From Micromonospora echinofusca (GTDB taxonomy: Bacteria > Actinomycetota > Actinomycetes > Mycobacteriales > Micromonosporaceae): a DNA stretch of 64,000 nt. The stretch covers positions 2,620,501 through 2,684,500 of the forward strand of contig NZ_LT607733.1 in NCBI RefSeq assembly GCF_900091445.1, written 5' to 3'. Every line of letters starts with the position of its first letter. The stretch's first letter is position 1. Below, piece after piece: positions 1 through 8,579 of the stretch. Under the pieces are notes generated by a model. It was given only the letters and a program-made list of their open reading frames with translations. It did no database searches and was not told where the DNA came from. The translations under genes and the position numbers were made by a program.

Positions 1-1
1 G

Positions 2-1513
2 GCCGGCGGCATGAACCAGGTGATGACGCGGCTCGACGCGCCGGTCCCCGGCGGCCTCGCCGTCACCGCGTCGACCGTGCTGGTCAGCCTGCTCCTGGGC
101 ACGGCGATCACGATGGGCGCCGCACTGCTGCCCGCGTGGCGGGGCACCCGCGTCGCCCCGGTCGCCGCGCTCACCGACGCGGCGGTCCAGCCCGCCCGGG
201 GCGCCGGCCGGCTCCGGTTGACGGCCGGTGCGGTGGTCTTCGCCACCGGGATCGCCGCGCTGGTCGCCGCCGCGTACGCCGTGCAGGTGGTCCTGGTGGC
301 CGCCGGCGGCGTACTCACCTTCTTCGGGATCGTGCTCTTCGGCCCGGTGCTCGTGCCGGCCCTGGTCCGGGTGCTGGGGTGGCCGGCCCGCCGGCTGTTC
401 GGTGCCACCGCCGGGCTGGCCGTGGCGAACGCCGTACGCAATCCGCGCCGGATCGCCGCGACCGCCACGGCCCTGGTGATCGGCATCGGTCTGGTGTCGG
501 CCTTCGTGGTCGGCGCCCGCAGCACCAAGGACGGCATCGAGCGCAGCGTGGACGCCGAGATCGGGGTCGACTGGCTGGTCACCGGGATCGGCGGGGACCT
601 CCCGGCACCGCTCGTGGCCGAGCTGCGCGCCCGGCCGGAGCTGGCGGTGGTGCACGAGCAGCGCGGCGCCGTCGCCGCCGACGTGCGGGTGCAGGCCGCG
701 CACCCCGCCCTGGTCGGCCGGACCCTGACCGGTGTCGTGTCGGGGCAGGTCGATCGGCTGGGCCCGGGACAGGTGCTGGTGCACCGGGAATTGGCCGAGG
801 CCCGGGGCTGGACGACCGGGTCCACCGTCACCGTACGCGGCCGGTCGTTGCGGGTGGCCGCGGTCGTCACCGCCGACGGGCCGACGCTCGCCGGCAGCCC
901 CGTTCCCGCCGGTCACGTGATCGAGGTGGTGGACGCCGACTTCGCCGCCCTCTTTCCCGACGAGCGGGGCTACCTGGCCGAGATCGACCCCGCCGACGGG
1001 GTCTCCGCCGAGCAGGCCCGGGCCGCCATAGAGGCGGTGGTCGCCCGGTACCCGACCGCCAACCTGATGGATCAGGGCGCCTACAAGAAGATGCTCACCG
1101 CCACCGTCGACATGCTGCTCGCCCTCGTCACCGCGCTGCTGGGCCTGGCCGTGGTGATCGCGCTGGTGGGGGTCGCCAACACGCTGAGCCTGTCCGTGGT
1201 GGAGCGGACCCGGGAGAACGCCGTGTTGCGCGCGGTCGGGCTGACCCGGCGACGGATGCGCGCCATGCTGGCCGTCGAGGCGGTGCTGATGGCACTGGTC
1301 GGCGCGCTGCTCGGGGTGGGTCTCGGCACCGGCGTCAGCGCCGCCGCGATGGCCCTGCTGGCTCGGATCAGCGGCGACTTCGCCGTGGTGCTGCCGGTGG
1401 GGCAGCTCGGGCTGATTCTCGGGGTGGCGGTGCTGGCCGCCCTGGTCGCCTCGGTGCTGCCGGCCCGCCGCGCGCTGTCGCGGCCGGTGGTCGAGGCGCT
1501 CGCCGACCAGTGA
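2..1513 (+). CDS. FtsX-type ABC transporter permease (5' partial)
   Basis: C-terminal part of a membrane permease of the FtsX/MacB family. The frame is open to the window edge, and the visible part begins just after where a first FtsX domain would normally end, so roughly the first third is missing. It shows a helix followed by the typical motif AWRGTRVAPV, three more hydrophobic segments up to about residue 165, an extracytoplasmic domain (about 175-360), and a second FtsX domain (about 360-500) with the signature VVERTRENAVLRAVGLTRR between helices. Known family members pair with a LolD/MacB-like ATPase and act on lipids, peptides or cell-wall enzymes. The ATPase would be expected upstream, outside the window. 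The substrate cannot be told from sequence. Confidence 0.9.
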   Translation, partial: AGGMNQVMTRLDAPVPGGLAVTASTVLVSLLLGTAITMGAALLPAWRGTRVAPVAALTDAAVQPARGAGRLRLTAGAVVFATGIAALVAAAYAVQVVLVAAGGVLTFFGIVLFGPVLVPALVRVLGWPARRLFGATAGLAVANAVRNPRRIAATATALVIGIGLVSAFVVGARSTKDGIERSVDAEIGVDWLVTGIGGDLPAPLVAELRARPELAVVHEQRGAVAADVRVQAAHPALVGRTLTGVVSGQVDRLGPGQVLVHRELAEARGWTTGSTVTVRGRSLRVAAVVTADGPTLAGSPVPAGHVIEVVDADFAALFPDERGYLAEIDPADGVSAEQARAAIEAVVARYPTANLMDQGAYKKMLTATVDMLLALVTALLGLAVVIALVGVANTLSLSVVERTRENAVLRAVGLTRRRMRAMLAVEAVLMALVGALLGVGLGTGVSAAAMALLARISGDFAVVLPVGQLGLILGVAVLAALVASVLPARRALSRPVVEALADQ

Positions 1514-1525
1514 CGTCCGCTGGCC

Positions 1526-1554
1526 GGTCCCGCCGCCACCGGCACGGCGGGACC
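1526..1554. terminator. Bidirectional hairpin terminator
   Basis: A perfect 10-bp stem, GGTCCCGCCG (1526-1535) with CGGCGGGACC (1545-1554), and a 9-base loop. It lies 12 bases after the permease stop and in the convergent gap with the kinase gene. There is no T-run, which is usual for actinobacterial terminators. Confidence 0.65.
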
Positions 1555-1625
1555 TGCCGGCGGTGGCGGGCCCACGAACCGTTGGGCGGGGCCGGGCGTC
1601 GCGGGCGGGCCGTGCCGGGGCGCGG

Positions 1626-2987
1626 TCAGCCTGCCGGCGGGTTGGCGGGCTCGACCGGCGTGGTCTGCGTCTCGGTCGGCTCCACCGGCGGCGGCGGGCT
1701 CTGCGTCGGGACGGCGGTGCTGGGCGACGGGCCCGGCGGTTCGGTGGTGCCGCTGGGCTCGGGGGACTCCGGGGCGTCCGACCCGCTGGGCTGGGGGGAG
1801 ACCGGGGGCGCGGTGGCCGACGGCGAAGGGCTGGAGGTGGAGCCGGTCGGCCGGAACGGCCGGCCCGGGTTGGCGGGCTCGTCGTCCTGCTCCGCCGGCG
1901 CCTGCGCGTCACCGCTCGGCTCCGCGGCCGGGGTGGTCGCCTGCGGCACCTTGATCGCCGGCGCGTCGGCCTCGCCCGATGCGCCGAGCGCCGCGCCGAG
2001 CCCGGCCAACGCCACCAGCACGGCCGCCGCGGCGCCGACGAGGGTGCCGCGGCGTCTCCTACGGGCCACGCCGGCGACGGCCGGCATGTCGGTGCGGGTG
2101 CCCGGGTCCCCGCCGCCCACGGCCGCGGCGGCGGGCACCATGGCGGTGGCCGCGGAGGGGTCGGACACGGCGGCCCGCGCGGCCTCGGCCATCGCCGCCG
2201 CGCTGCTGAACCGGTCGGCCGGATCCTTGGCCAGGGCGCGCGAGACCAGCGCGCGGACGGCCTCCGGGACCTCGTGCGGCAGCTCCGGCGGCTCGTCGTC
2301 GAGGTGGCGCACGGCGACCTGCAACGGGTTGTCGCCGGTGAACGGCGGGCTGCCGCTGAGGCAGCAGTAGGCCACGGCGCCGAGCGCGTAGATGTCGGTC
2401 GCGCCGGACACGGGCCGGCCGGCGGCCTGCTCCGGAGCCATGTAGAGGGCGGTGCCGGGCACCGCGTTCGTGCTGGTGATGCTGGTGACGTTCGTCGACC
2501 GGGCGACGCCGAAGTCGACCAGCACGACGCTGCCGTCCTCCTGCACCAGCAGGTTGCTGGGCTTGACGTCGCGGTGCACGATCCCGCCGAGGTGCGCGGC
2601 GTGCAGCGCCTGCGCGACCTGCGCGACGATGCCCATCGTCTCGGCCACGTCGAGATGCCCGGCGGCCTCGATCCGCTTGGACAGGGGCTGGCCGGTCACG
2701 AACTCCATGACCAGGTAGTCGGCCCGGCTCCCGTCGGGCAGGTCGTCCTCGCCGCAGTCGAAGACCTGCACGATGCCCGGGTGGCGCAGTGCGGCCATGA
2801 TCCGGGCCTCGGCGCGGAAGCGGGCGATGAAGTCGGGGTCGGAGACCAGCGCCGGCAGCAGGACCTTGACCGCGACCTGCCGGCCGAGGACGAGGTCCTT
2901 GCCCCGCCAGACGTCGCCCATGCCGCCCGTGGCGACACGCTCGTCCAGGCGGTAGCGACCGCTGAGTACGACCTCCGATGACAACAC
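1626..2987 (-). CDS. Transmembrane Ser/Thr protein kinase (PknB-like)
   Basis: Hanks-type Ser/Thr kinase of about 453 residues. Visible motifs are the glycine loop VATGGMGDVW (18-27), catalytic Lys41 in VAVKVLL, HRDVKPSN (138-145), DFG (158-160) and APEQ, so it should be active. An Arg-rich stop-transfer run leads into one membrane helix (315-336). An outer tail of about 115 residues, very rich in Pro/Ser/Thr/Glu, has no PASTA repeats. I chose GTG 2987 because a -10-like TACGGT (2994-2999) lies six bases before it, which fits a leaderless mRNA. An ATG at 3074 in the same frame would add 29 Pro/Gly/Arg-rich residues of no recognisable domain. Convergent with the upstream permease. Its signal and substrates are unknown. 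Confidence 0.93.
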   Translation of the reverse strand: MLSSEVVLSGRYRLDERVATGGMGDVWRGKDLVLGRQVAVKVLLPALVSDPDFIARFRAEARIMAALRHPGIVQVFDCGEDDLPDGSRADYLVMEFVTGQPLSKRIEAAGHLDVAETMGIVAQVAQALHAAHLGGIVHRDVKPSNLLVQEDGSVVLVDFGVARSTNVTSITSTNAVPGTALYMAPEQAAGRPVSGATDIYALGAVAYCCLSGSPPFTGDNPLQVAVRHLDDEPPELPHEVPEAVRALVSRALAKDPADRFSSAAAMAEAARAAVSDPSAATAMVPAAAAVGGGDPGTRTDMPAVAGVARRRRRGTLVGAAAAVLVALAGLGAALGASGEADAPAIKVPQATTPAAEPSGDAQAPAEQDDEPANPGRPFRPTGSTSSPSPSATAPPVSPQPSGSDAPESPEPSGTTEPPGPSPSTAVPTQSPPPPVEPTETQTTPVEPANPPAG

Positions 2988-3531
2988 AGCACCACCGTAC
3001 CCAGACCCACCGGGATCGGCTCGTCGCCCGCCCCCGGCCCGGCCCGCGCCGGTCGCGACGCGGGGGCAGCGCAACCCGACCTGCCTCGGATAACCTGTGA
3101 CGGGCCGTGGACCGTGAGTGACGCCGATCCGGCCAGGGCGGCCTTACGCTGGATGAACGCGCCGCCGCCCGCGCCCGCCGATCGGCGCAGCGTCGTGGGC
3201 CGCCGCGTCGTTACAGCGACGGGCCGGCCGAACGGCTAGATATTTCTCACTCTTTTGCCCCCCGGGCGGGCTTGCCCGATCGACCCGGCGCTCCTAGCGT
3301 TAGCCCGTCTCGGGCCCGCCCCACGGCGCCGCCGCGGCACCTGCGCCACAGGCCGTGCCACCACGGCAGAGTCCGGACGTGCCGTCCGGGCGACGCGGTC
3401 CGGGCGTGATCAGGTCAGCGGGGGGCTGAGGGTGCGGGATCAGGTCCGGTTGCCGGACCGTGCTGGCCTCGCGCACGCCCACGTCGGCGTGCGCCGCCTG
3501 CACGTGTCCCCGGGACGAGAGCGGCGGCCGC
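2988..3531. other. Intergenic region between divergent kinase and sigma factor genes
   Basis: About 540 bases with no convincing gene. An AT-rich patch at 3237-3257 (around GATATTTCTCACTCTTTTGC) interrupts the GC-rich background. The kinase gene's -10-like box lies at the left edge and a candidate promoter for the sigma factor at 3272-3300. The remaining open frames lack coding character. Confidence 0.5.
3272..3300 (+). promoter_or_regulatory. Candidate promoter of the sigma factor operon
   Basis: TTGCCC (3272-3277), a 17-base spacer, and TAGCGT (3295-3300) resemble a housekeeping-type -35/-10 pair. Transcription would begin near 3307, leaving a leader of about 225 bases. Inference from motif and spacing only. 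Confidence 0.4.
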
Positions 3532-4161
3532 ATGGCGGGTGAGCTGAACGAGGCCGTCCTGGCGGCGCAGGCCGGCGACGAGGATGCCTTCCGCTTCCTC
3601 TACCGCAGCCTCCAGCCCGGCCTGCTCCGTTACCTGACCGCCCTGGTCGGCGCGGACGCCGAGGACGTCGCCTCCGAGACCTGGCTGCAGATCTCCCGTG
3701 ACCTGCCCAGCTTCACCGGCGGCGAGTTCCGGGCGTGGGCCGTCACCATCGCCCGTAACCGGGCCATGGACCACCTGCGCCGGCAACGCCGTCGTCCGTC
3801 GCTGCCGGTGCCGGTGCAGGCGCTCGCCGAACTGGCCGGTGACGCCGACACCGCCGAACGGGCCGGCGAGACGATCGGCACCGAGGCGGCGCTCGCGCTG
3901 ATCGCCACCCTGCCGCCCCGCGAGGCCGAGGCCGTGCTGCTGCGCGCGGTCATCGGGCTGGACGCCGAGACCGCCGGGCGGGTGCTCGGCCGCCGGCCCG
4001 GTGCCGTACGCACCGCCGCCCACCGGGGACTGCGCCGGCTCGCCGCGATGATGGAACGCCACGACCCGGCCCGGTCGCCGGCCGCGCCGGAGGCCGCCGT
4101 GACGCCGCGACCGCGTACCGGCGGACGGCAGGCGTCGCACGTCGAGCCGGCGGACGGTTGA
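3532..4161 (+). CDS. RNA polymerase sigma factor, ECF/sigma-70 family
   Basis: A 209-residue sigma factor. Region 2 (about 15-85) has the helix around GADAEDVASETWLQI and the promoter-melting stretch WAVTIARNRAMDHLRRQRRR. Region 4 (about 118-172) shows LPPREAEAVLLRAVIGLDAE followed by a recognition helix GRRPGAVRTAAHRGLRRL. There is no region 1 or 3, as in ECF factors. The ATG at 3532 is preceded by GAGAGCGG, and the frame further upstream does not resemble the family. The next gene starts 17 bases after the stop and probably encodes a membrane partner, so the pair is likely a sigma/anti-sigma-type unit, although the partner has no known anti-sigma domain. Target promoters are not evident. 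Confidence 0.9.
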   Translation: MAGELNEAVLAAQAGDEDAFRFLYRSLQPGLLRYLTALVGADAEDVASETWLQISRDLPSFTGGEFRAWAVTIARNRAMDHLRRQRRRPSLPVPVQALAELAGDADTAERAGETIGTEAALALIATLPPREAEAVLLRAVIGLDAETAGRVLGRRPGAVRTAAHRGLRRLAAMMERHDPARSPAAPEAAVTPRPRTGGRQASHVEPADG

Positions 4162-4177
4162 CGTGAGGGGATTCAGG

Positions 4178-4957
4178 ATGTTCTTCCGTCGGACCGAGCG
4201 GCCTGCCGACCGCGGCGCGGCCGACCGGCTCCTCGACGACGCACGGGCGGGCGTGCCTCGTACGCCGGAGAACGACGTGTCCGAGCCGCTCAGCCGGTTG
4301 CTCGCCGCCGCCGCCGCTCCCGCCCGTCCCGGCGAACTGGCCGGCGAGGAGGCCGCCGTGGCCGCCTTCCGGGCGGCCCGCGCGGCCGGACCCGCCGCCG
4401 GGGGAGTCCCGGCGCCGCGCCGTCGCCGGTTCACCGCCGGCGCCGTGGCGTGGGGCGCGGGGATCGCCGTCACCGCCACCGCGGGCGCCGCCTTCGCGGC
4501 CGTCACGCTCGACCGGGCCGACGACCCGGCCCCGCCGCGGCACCCCGCCACCCCGGCACCGGCCACCGCGTCGCCAACCACCTCGACGCCGCAGCGCGAC
4601 GGGCCGAGCGCCACCACCGGCGGCGGCGGCCCCACCGCGACCCCGGCCGGTGCCACCGCCCCGCCGACCTCGGGCGAACCCGGCCCCGGGAGCACCACGG
4701 GTGCCGCCCCGGGAACGCCGGAGCCGCCCACCGAGCAGTTGCACGGCCTCTGCCGGGCGTACCTGGCGAAGAAGCCAGCGCAGCGGGAGCGGGCACTGGA
4801 CAGCCCCTCGTTCGCCGGCCTGGTGACCGCGGCGGGTGGCCGTGGGCAGGTCGAGGACTTCTGCGGGGACCTGGTGCCCGAGGCGGTGGCGGAGTCGCCG
4901 GAGTCGCCGACGAAGCGGAGGCCGTCGCCCACCCCGGGTCCGACCGCCGCCGACTGA
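4178..4957 (+). CDS. Single-pass membrane protein, possible sigma-factor partner
   Basis: About 259 residues, no family recognised with certainty. The N-terminal 80 residues are cytoplasmic and Ala/Arg-rich. One helix follows (about 86-108, after PRRRRFTAGAVAWG), then a Pro/Thr/Ser-rich linker (about 113-180). A compact C-terminal region contains two cysteines (LHGLCRAYLAKKP and VEDFCGDLV). I chose ATG 4178 because GAGGGG (4165-4170) lies seven bases before it; a GTG at 4163 is the alternative. Its place directly behind an ECF sigma gene, plus the inside-helix-outside layout, suggests an anti-sigma or signal-transducing role. That is inference: no zinc-binding anti-sigma motif (HxxxCxxC) is present. 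Confidence 0.8.
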   Translation: MFFRRTERPADRGAADRLLDDARAGVPRTPENDVSEPLSRLLAAAAAPARPGELAGEEAAVAAFRAARAAGPAAGGVPAPRRRRFTAGAVAWGAGIAVTATAGAAFAAVTLDRADDPAPPRHPATPAPATASPTTSTPQRDGPSATTGGGGPTATPAGATAPPTSGEPGPGSTTGAAPGTPEPPTEQLHGLCRAYLAKKPAQRERALDSPSFAGLVTAAGGRGQVEDFCGDLVPEAVAESPESPTKRRPSPTPGPTAAD

Positions 4958-5077
4958 GTCGTCCGCGCTCCTCCGGACAGCCGCGTGGCCGCCACCGGCT
5001 GAGCCGGCGTGGCCGATTCCCCCGGCCGTCGCGGCGGGCCGGGGCCGCCCGTTTGCACTGCACGTTCCGGCCGGTAG

Positions 5078-5099
5078 GACGAAATTCGTCTGCTAGACA
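5078..5099 (+). promoter_or_regulatory. Palindromic operator and -10-like box upstream of egtA
   Basis: GACGAA-A-TTCGTC (5078-5090) is a perfect 13-base palindrome. TAGACA follows three bases later (5094-5099). The same layout (palindrome, three bases, TAGGCT) occurs in the lrp promoter at 49527-49548, and the palindrome recurs at 59357-59369. No good -35 hexamer is seen at 5071-5076 (CCGGTA), so the promoter may need an activator. Confidence 0.5.
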
Positions 5100-5192
5100 G
5101 GAACGGGTGGGGTCGTCGCCGCCCTCGCCGATGACGGTGGGTGGCGTTACGGTGACACCGATCGGAAGTCTGCCGGGAAGGGAGACCGCCCT

Positions 5193-6425
5193 GTGGTGAC
5201 GTCGCCGGAGCTCGACCGGACCACCGTTCTGCGGGAGTCCGCCGCCGCCGAGGGCCACCTCGCGCGCATCTGCTTCAAGACCGGTCCACCGACACACACC
5301 GGCGTCGAACTCGAATGGACCGTGCACGACGCCGCCGATCCCGCCCGCCCGGTCGACGGCGAGCGGCTACGGGCGGCTCTGGGGCGGCACAGCCCCCGCA
5401 CCCTCGACCGCGCGAGCCCCGCCGATCCGCTCCCGCACGGTGGCACCGTGACCGTGGAGCCGGGCGGGCAGCTGGAGATCTCCACCGCGCCACGCTCCTC
5501 GCTCGCCACCCTCATCCACGCGGCCGACGGCGACATCGCCGAGCTGAGCGGCCTGCTCGACGCCGCCGGGCTGGTCCTCGGCCGCAGCGGCATAGACCCG
5601 CACCGGCCGCCCCGGCCGGTGGTCGAAGGCCCCCGCTACCGCGCCATGCGCCAACTCTTCGACCGGCGCGGGCCGGCCGGCCGGACGATGATGTACAGCA
5701 CAGCCGGCCTCCAGGTCTGCCTGGACGCGGGGGAGCCGGAGCACCTGCCGGACCGGTGGGCGGCGGTGCACGCGCTCGGGCCGCCCCTGCTGGCCGCGTT
5801 CGCCACGGCCGACCGGCACGCCGGCCGCAGCACCGGCTGGGCGTCCGCCCGGATGGCGGCCTGGTACGGCATCGAGCCGGCCCGCACCCGTCCCGTCTGG
5901 ACGCCGACGACCGACGTGGACCCCGTCACCGCCTGGACGAGGTACGTCCTCGCCGCGCCGCTGCTCTGCGTGCGCGGCGACGGCCCCGACTGGACGCCGC
6001 CGCCGGGGATCACGTTCGCCGACTGGGTCGACGGGGCGCTGCCCCGGCCGCCCACCACCGACGACCTCGACTACCACGTGAGCACCCTCTTCCCGCCGGT
6101 GCGGCCCCGGGGCTACCTGGAGCTGCGCTACCTCGACACGCAGCCGGGCCGCGGCTGGATGCTCCCGCTCGCGGTGCTGGCCGTCCTGTTCGCCGACCCC
6201 GCCACGGTCCGCGCGGCCCGCGACGTCGCCGGTCCGGTGGCGCACCGCTGGTACCCCGCCGCCCGCCACGGCCTGCGCGATCCGGCGCTGGCCGCCGCCG
6301 CGGCGGACCTGTTCGACCTGGCCCTCGCGGCCCTGCCCCGGCTCGACCTGCCGGCGGCCCTGCACGACGACATCGACCGAGGCGTACGGCGGCGGCGCGA
6401 CGCCGCGGGAAGGAGTCACCGGTGA
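5193..6425 (+). CDS. egtA: Glutamate-cysteine ligase EgtA
   Basis: First enzyme of ergothioneine synthesis. It joins glutamate and cysteine to gamma-glutamylcysteine, the sulfur donor used by EgtB. The 410-residue protein matches the actinobacterial GCS2-like family: early GVELEWTVHD, then GGTVTVEPGGQLEISTAP, a conserved substrate/ATP-site region, MMYSTAGLQVCLD, and a late YLELRYLDTQPGRGW. GTG 5193 has GGGAAGGGAGA upstream; GTG 5196 directly after it is equally possible. It opens the egtABCD operon and overlaps egtB by four bases (GTGA), implying translational coupling. The promoter region carries the shared 13-base palindrome. Confidence 0.95.
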   Translation: MVTSPELDRTTVLRESAAAEGHLARICFKTGPPTHTGVELEWTVHDAADPARPVDGERLRAALGRHSPRTLDRASPADPLPHGGTVTVEPGGQLEISTAPRSSLATLIHAADGDIAELSGLLDAAGLVLGRSGIDPHRPPRPVVEGPRYRAMRQLFDRRGPAGRTMMYSTAGLQVCLDAGEPEHLPDRWAAVHALGPPLLAAFATADRHAGRSTGWASARMAAWYGIEPARTRPVWTPTTDVDPVTAWTRYVLAAPLLCVRGDGPDWTPPPGITFADWVDGALPRPPTTDDLDYHVSTLFPPVRPRGYLELRYLDTQPGRGWMLPLAVLAVLFADPATVRAARDVAGPVAHRWYPAARHGLRDPALAAAAADLFDLALAALPRLDLPAALHDDIDRGVRRRRDAAGRSHR

Positions 6426-7759
6426 CCGGGACGACCACCCAGTCGACGGGCGCGGAGCAGCTGCGCAGCCGGATCGCGGCGGAGCTGGCACGCACCCGCG
6501 CCCGCACGGCCCTGCTGACCGAGGCCGTCGACGAGGCCGACCTGGTGCGGCAGCACTCGCCGCTGATGTCCCCGCTGGTCTGGGACCTCGCCCACGTCGG
6601 CAACCAGGAGGAACTCTGGCTGGTCCGGGACGTGGGCGGGCGCGAACCCGTACGGCGGGACATCGACGACCTGTACGACGCGTTCAAGCAGCCCCGCCGG
6701 GACCGCCCGACGCTGCCGCTGCTGCCCCCGCAGGAGGCCCGCGCCTATCTGCTCACCGTCCGGGACAAGGTGCTCGACCTGCTGGACCGGGTCGCGTTCA
6801 CCGAGCGACCGCTGGTCGCCGACGGGTTCGCCTTCGGCATGATCGTGCAGCACGAGCAGCAGCACGACGAGACGATGCTCGCCACCCACCAGCTGCGCGC
6901 CGGCCCGGCGGTGCTGCACGCCCCGCCGCCGCCGGAGCCGCGCGTCCGGGTCGACGCCGAGGTGCTGGTGCCGGCGGGCGAGTTCACCATGGGCACCGAC
7001 ACCGACCCGTGGGCGCTGGACAACGAGCGCCCCGCCCACCGGGTGCTCCTGCCGGCGTACGTCATCGACGCCGCGCCGGTGACCAACGGGCGCTACCGCG
7101 AGTTCATCGCCGACGGTGGCTACGACGACCCGCGCTGGTGGAGCCCCGACGGCTGGCGGCACCGCCGGGAGGCGGAGCTGGTCGCGCCGATGCACTGGCG
7201 ACGCGACGGCGACGGCTGGGCCTGCCGGCGGTTCGGGCGGTGGGCGCCGGTACGCGACGACGAGCCGGTGGTGCACGTCTGCTTCCACGAGGCGCAGGCG
7301 TACGCCGCGTGGGCCGGCAAGCGGCTGCCGACCGAGGCGGAGTGGGAGAAGGCGGCGCGCTGGGACCCGGCCACCGGCCGCTCCCGCCGCTACCCCTGGG
7401 GCGACGACGACCCCACCGCCGAGCACGCCAACCTGGGCCAGCGGCACCTGTGGCCCGCGCCGGTGGGCGCCTACCCGGCCGGCGCCTCGCCGTTGGGCGT
7501 GCACCAGCTCATCGGCGACGTGTGGGAGTGGACCTCCACCCCGTTCCGGGGGCACCCCGGCTTCACCGCGTTCCCCTACCGCGAATACTCGGAGGTCTTC
7601 TTCGGCGACGAGCACCGGGTGCTGCGCGGCGGGTCGTTCGGCACCGACCGGGCCGCCTGCCGGGGCACCTTCCGCAACTGGGACTTCCCGATCCGGCGGC
7701 AGATCTTCAGCGGCTTCCGCTGCGCCCGGGACGCCCGGCCGGAGGAGGCACAGTCGTGA
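6422..7759 (+). CDS. egtB: Hercynine oxygenase (sulfoxide synthase) EgtB
   Basis: Non-haem iron enzyme that uses O2 to couple gamma-glutamylcysteine to hercynine. The 445 residues comprise an N-terminal DinB-like helical bundle and a C-terminal formylglycine-generating-enzyme-like domain (about 185-440, with PAGEFTMGTD and LPTEAEWEKAARW). The three expected iron ligands are visible: His58 in LAHVGNQEE, and His144 and His148 in HEQQHDE. GTG 6422 overlaps the egtA stop, with GGAAGGAG upstream. It takes gamma-glutamylcysteine as sulfur donor, like mycobacterial EgtB, which fits with egtA and egtC in the same operon. Confidence 0.96.
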   Translation: MTGTTTQSTGAEQLRSRIAAELARTRARTALLTEAVDEADLVRQHSPLMSPLVWDLAHVGNQEELWLVRDVGGREPVRRDIDDLYDAFKQPRRDRPTLPLLPPQEARAYLLTVRDKVLDLLDRVAFTERPLVADGFAFGMIVQHEQQHDETMLATHQLRAGPAVLHAPPPPEPRVRVDAEVLVPAGEFTMGTDTDPWALDNERPAHRVLLPAYVIDAAPVTNGRYREFIADGGYDDPRWWSPDGWRHRREAELVAPMHWRRDGDGWACRRFGRWAPVRDDEPVVHVCFHEAQAYAAWAGKRLPTEAEWEKAARWDPATGRSRRYPWGDDDPTAEHANLGQRHLWPAPVGAYPAGASPLGVHQLIGDVWEWTSTPFRGHPGFTAFPYREYSEVFFGDEHRVLRGGSFGTDRAACRGTFRNWDFPIRRQIFSGFRCARDARPEEAQS

Positions 7760-7787
7760 GGACGGATTCGCCGGGCGGTGCCGCCTG

Positions 7788-8534
7788 ATGTGCCGCCACC
7801 TGGCCTACCTGGGGCCGCCGGCGACCCTGCGGGAGCTGCTGTTCGACCCGCCGTACTCCCTGGTGCGGCAGTCCTGGGCGCCGCGCGACATGCGCGGCGG
7901 AGGGACGATCAACGCCGACGGCTTCGGCGTCGGCTGGTATCCGGGCGACGGCGAGCCGGTGCGCTACCGGCGCTCGCAGCCGATCTGGAGCGACCCGACC
8001 ATCGCCCAGCTCGCGGAGGTGACCTCGGCCGGCGCGGTGCTGGCCGCCGTCCGCTCCGCCACCGTGGGCATGGCGGTGCTCGACGGGGCCGCCGCCCCGT
8101 TCGCCGAGGGGCGCTGGCTGTTCAGCCACAACGGGGTGGTGCGGGGCTGGCCCGACTCGATGGTCCCCCTCGCCGCCACCCTGCCCGTACGCGACCTGCT
8201 CACGCTCGACGCGTCCACCGACTCGGCGCTGCTGTGGGCGCTGGTGCGCCACCGGCTGCGGGCCGGGGTGAAGCCGGCGCGCGCCATCGCCGAGACCGTG
8301 ACGGCGGTGGCGGCGGCCGCACCCGGTTCCCGGCTCAACCTGCTGCTCACCGACGGGCGCACCGTGGTGGCCAGCGCGGCCGGGCACGCACTGTCGATCC
8401 GCGCGACGCCGGCCTCGGTGCTGCTGGCGTCCGAGCCGCACGACGACGACCCCGGCTGGCAGGCGGTGCCGGACGGGCGACTGGTGGAGGCCACCGCGAC
8501 GGGGGTGCGCGTCCACGCCCTCGCCGAGGTCTGA
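7788..8534 (+). CDS. egtC: Gamma-glutamyl hercynylcysteine sulfoxide hydrolase EgtC
   Basis: Class II glutamine-amidotransferase-like hydrolase that removes the gamma-glutamyl group from the EgtB product. The protein (248 residues) begins MCRHLAYLG. Removal of Met exposes the Cys nucleophile expected for this Ntn-hydrolase family, which fixes ATG 7788 as the start. Other family features are the motif GGGTINADGFGVGWY and, near residue 120, LFSHNGVVRGW. It starts 28 bases after egtB; no strong ribosome-binding site is seen, so coupling to egtB is likely. Confidence 0.95.
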   Translation: MCRHLAYLGPPATLRELLFDPPYSLVRQSWAPRDMRGGGTINADGFGVGWYPGDGEPVRYRRSQPIWSDPTIAQLAEVTSAGAVLAAVRSATVGMAVLDGAAAPFAEGRWLFSHNGVVRGWPDSMVPLAATLPVRDLLTLDASTDSALLWALVRHRLRAGVKPARAIAETVTAVAAAAPGSRLNLLLTDGRTVVASAAGHALSIRATPASVLLASEPHDDDPGWQAVPDGRLVEATATGVRVHALAEV

Positions 8535-8579
8535 CCGCCGGCCGACAGGGACTTTCCACCCGACGACGAAGGGGATGAC

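Noticed and set aside
136..2370. A 744-codon open frame on the plus strand across the permease and kinase genes.
   Set aside because: Composition is Arg/Gly/Ala-rich without domains; it overlaps two genes with clear motifs and is a by-product of high GC content.
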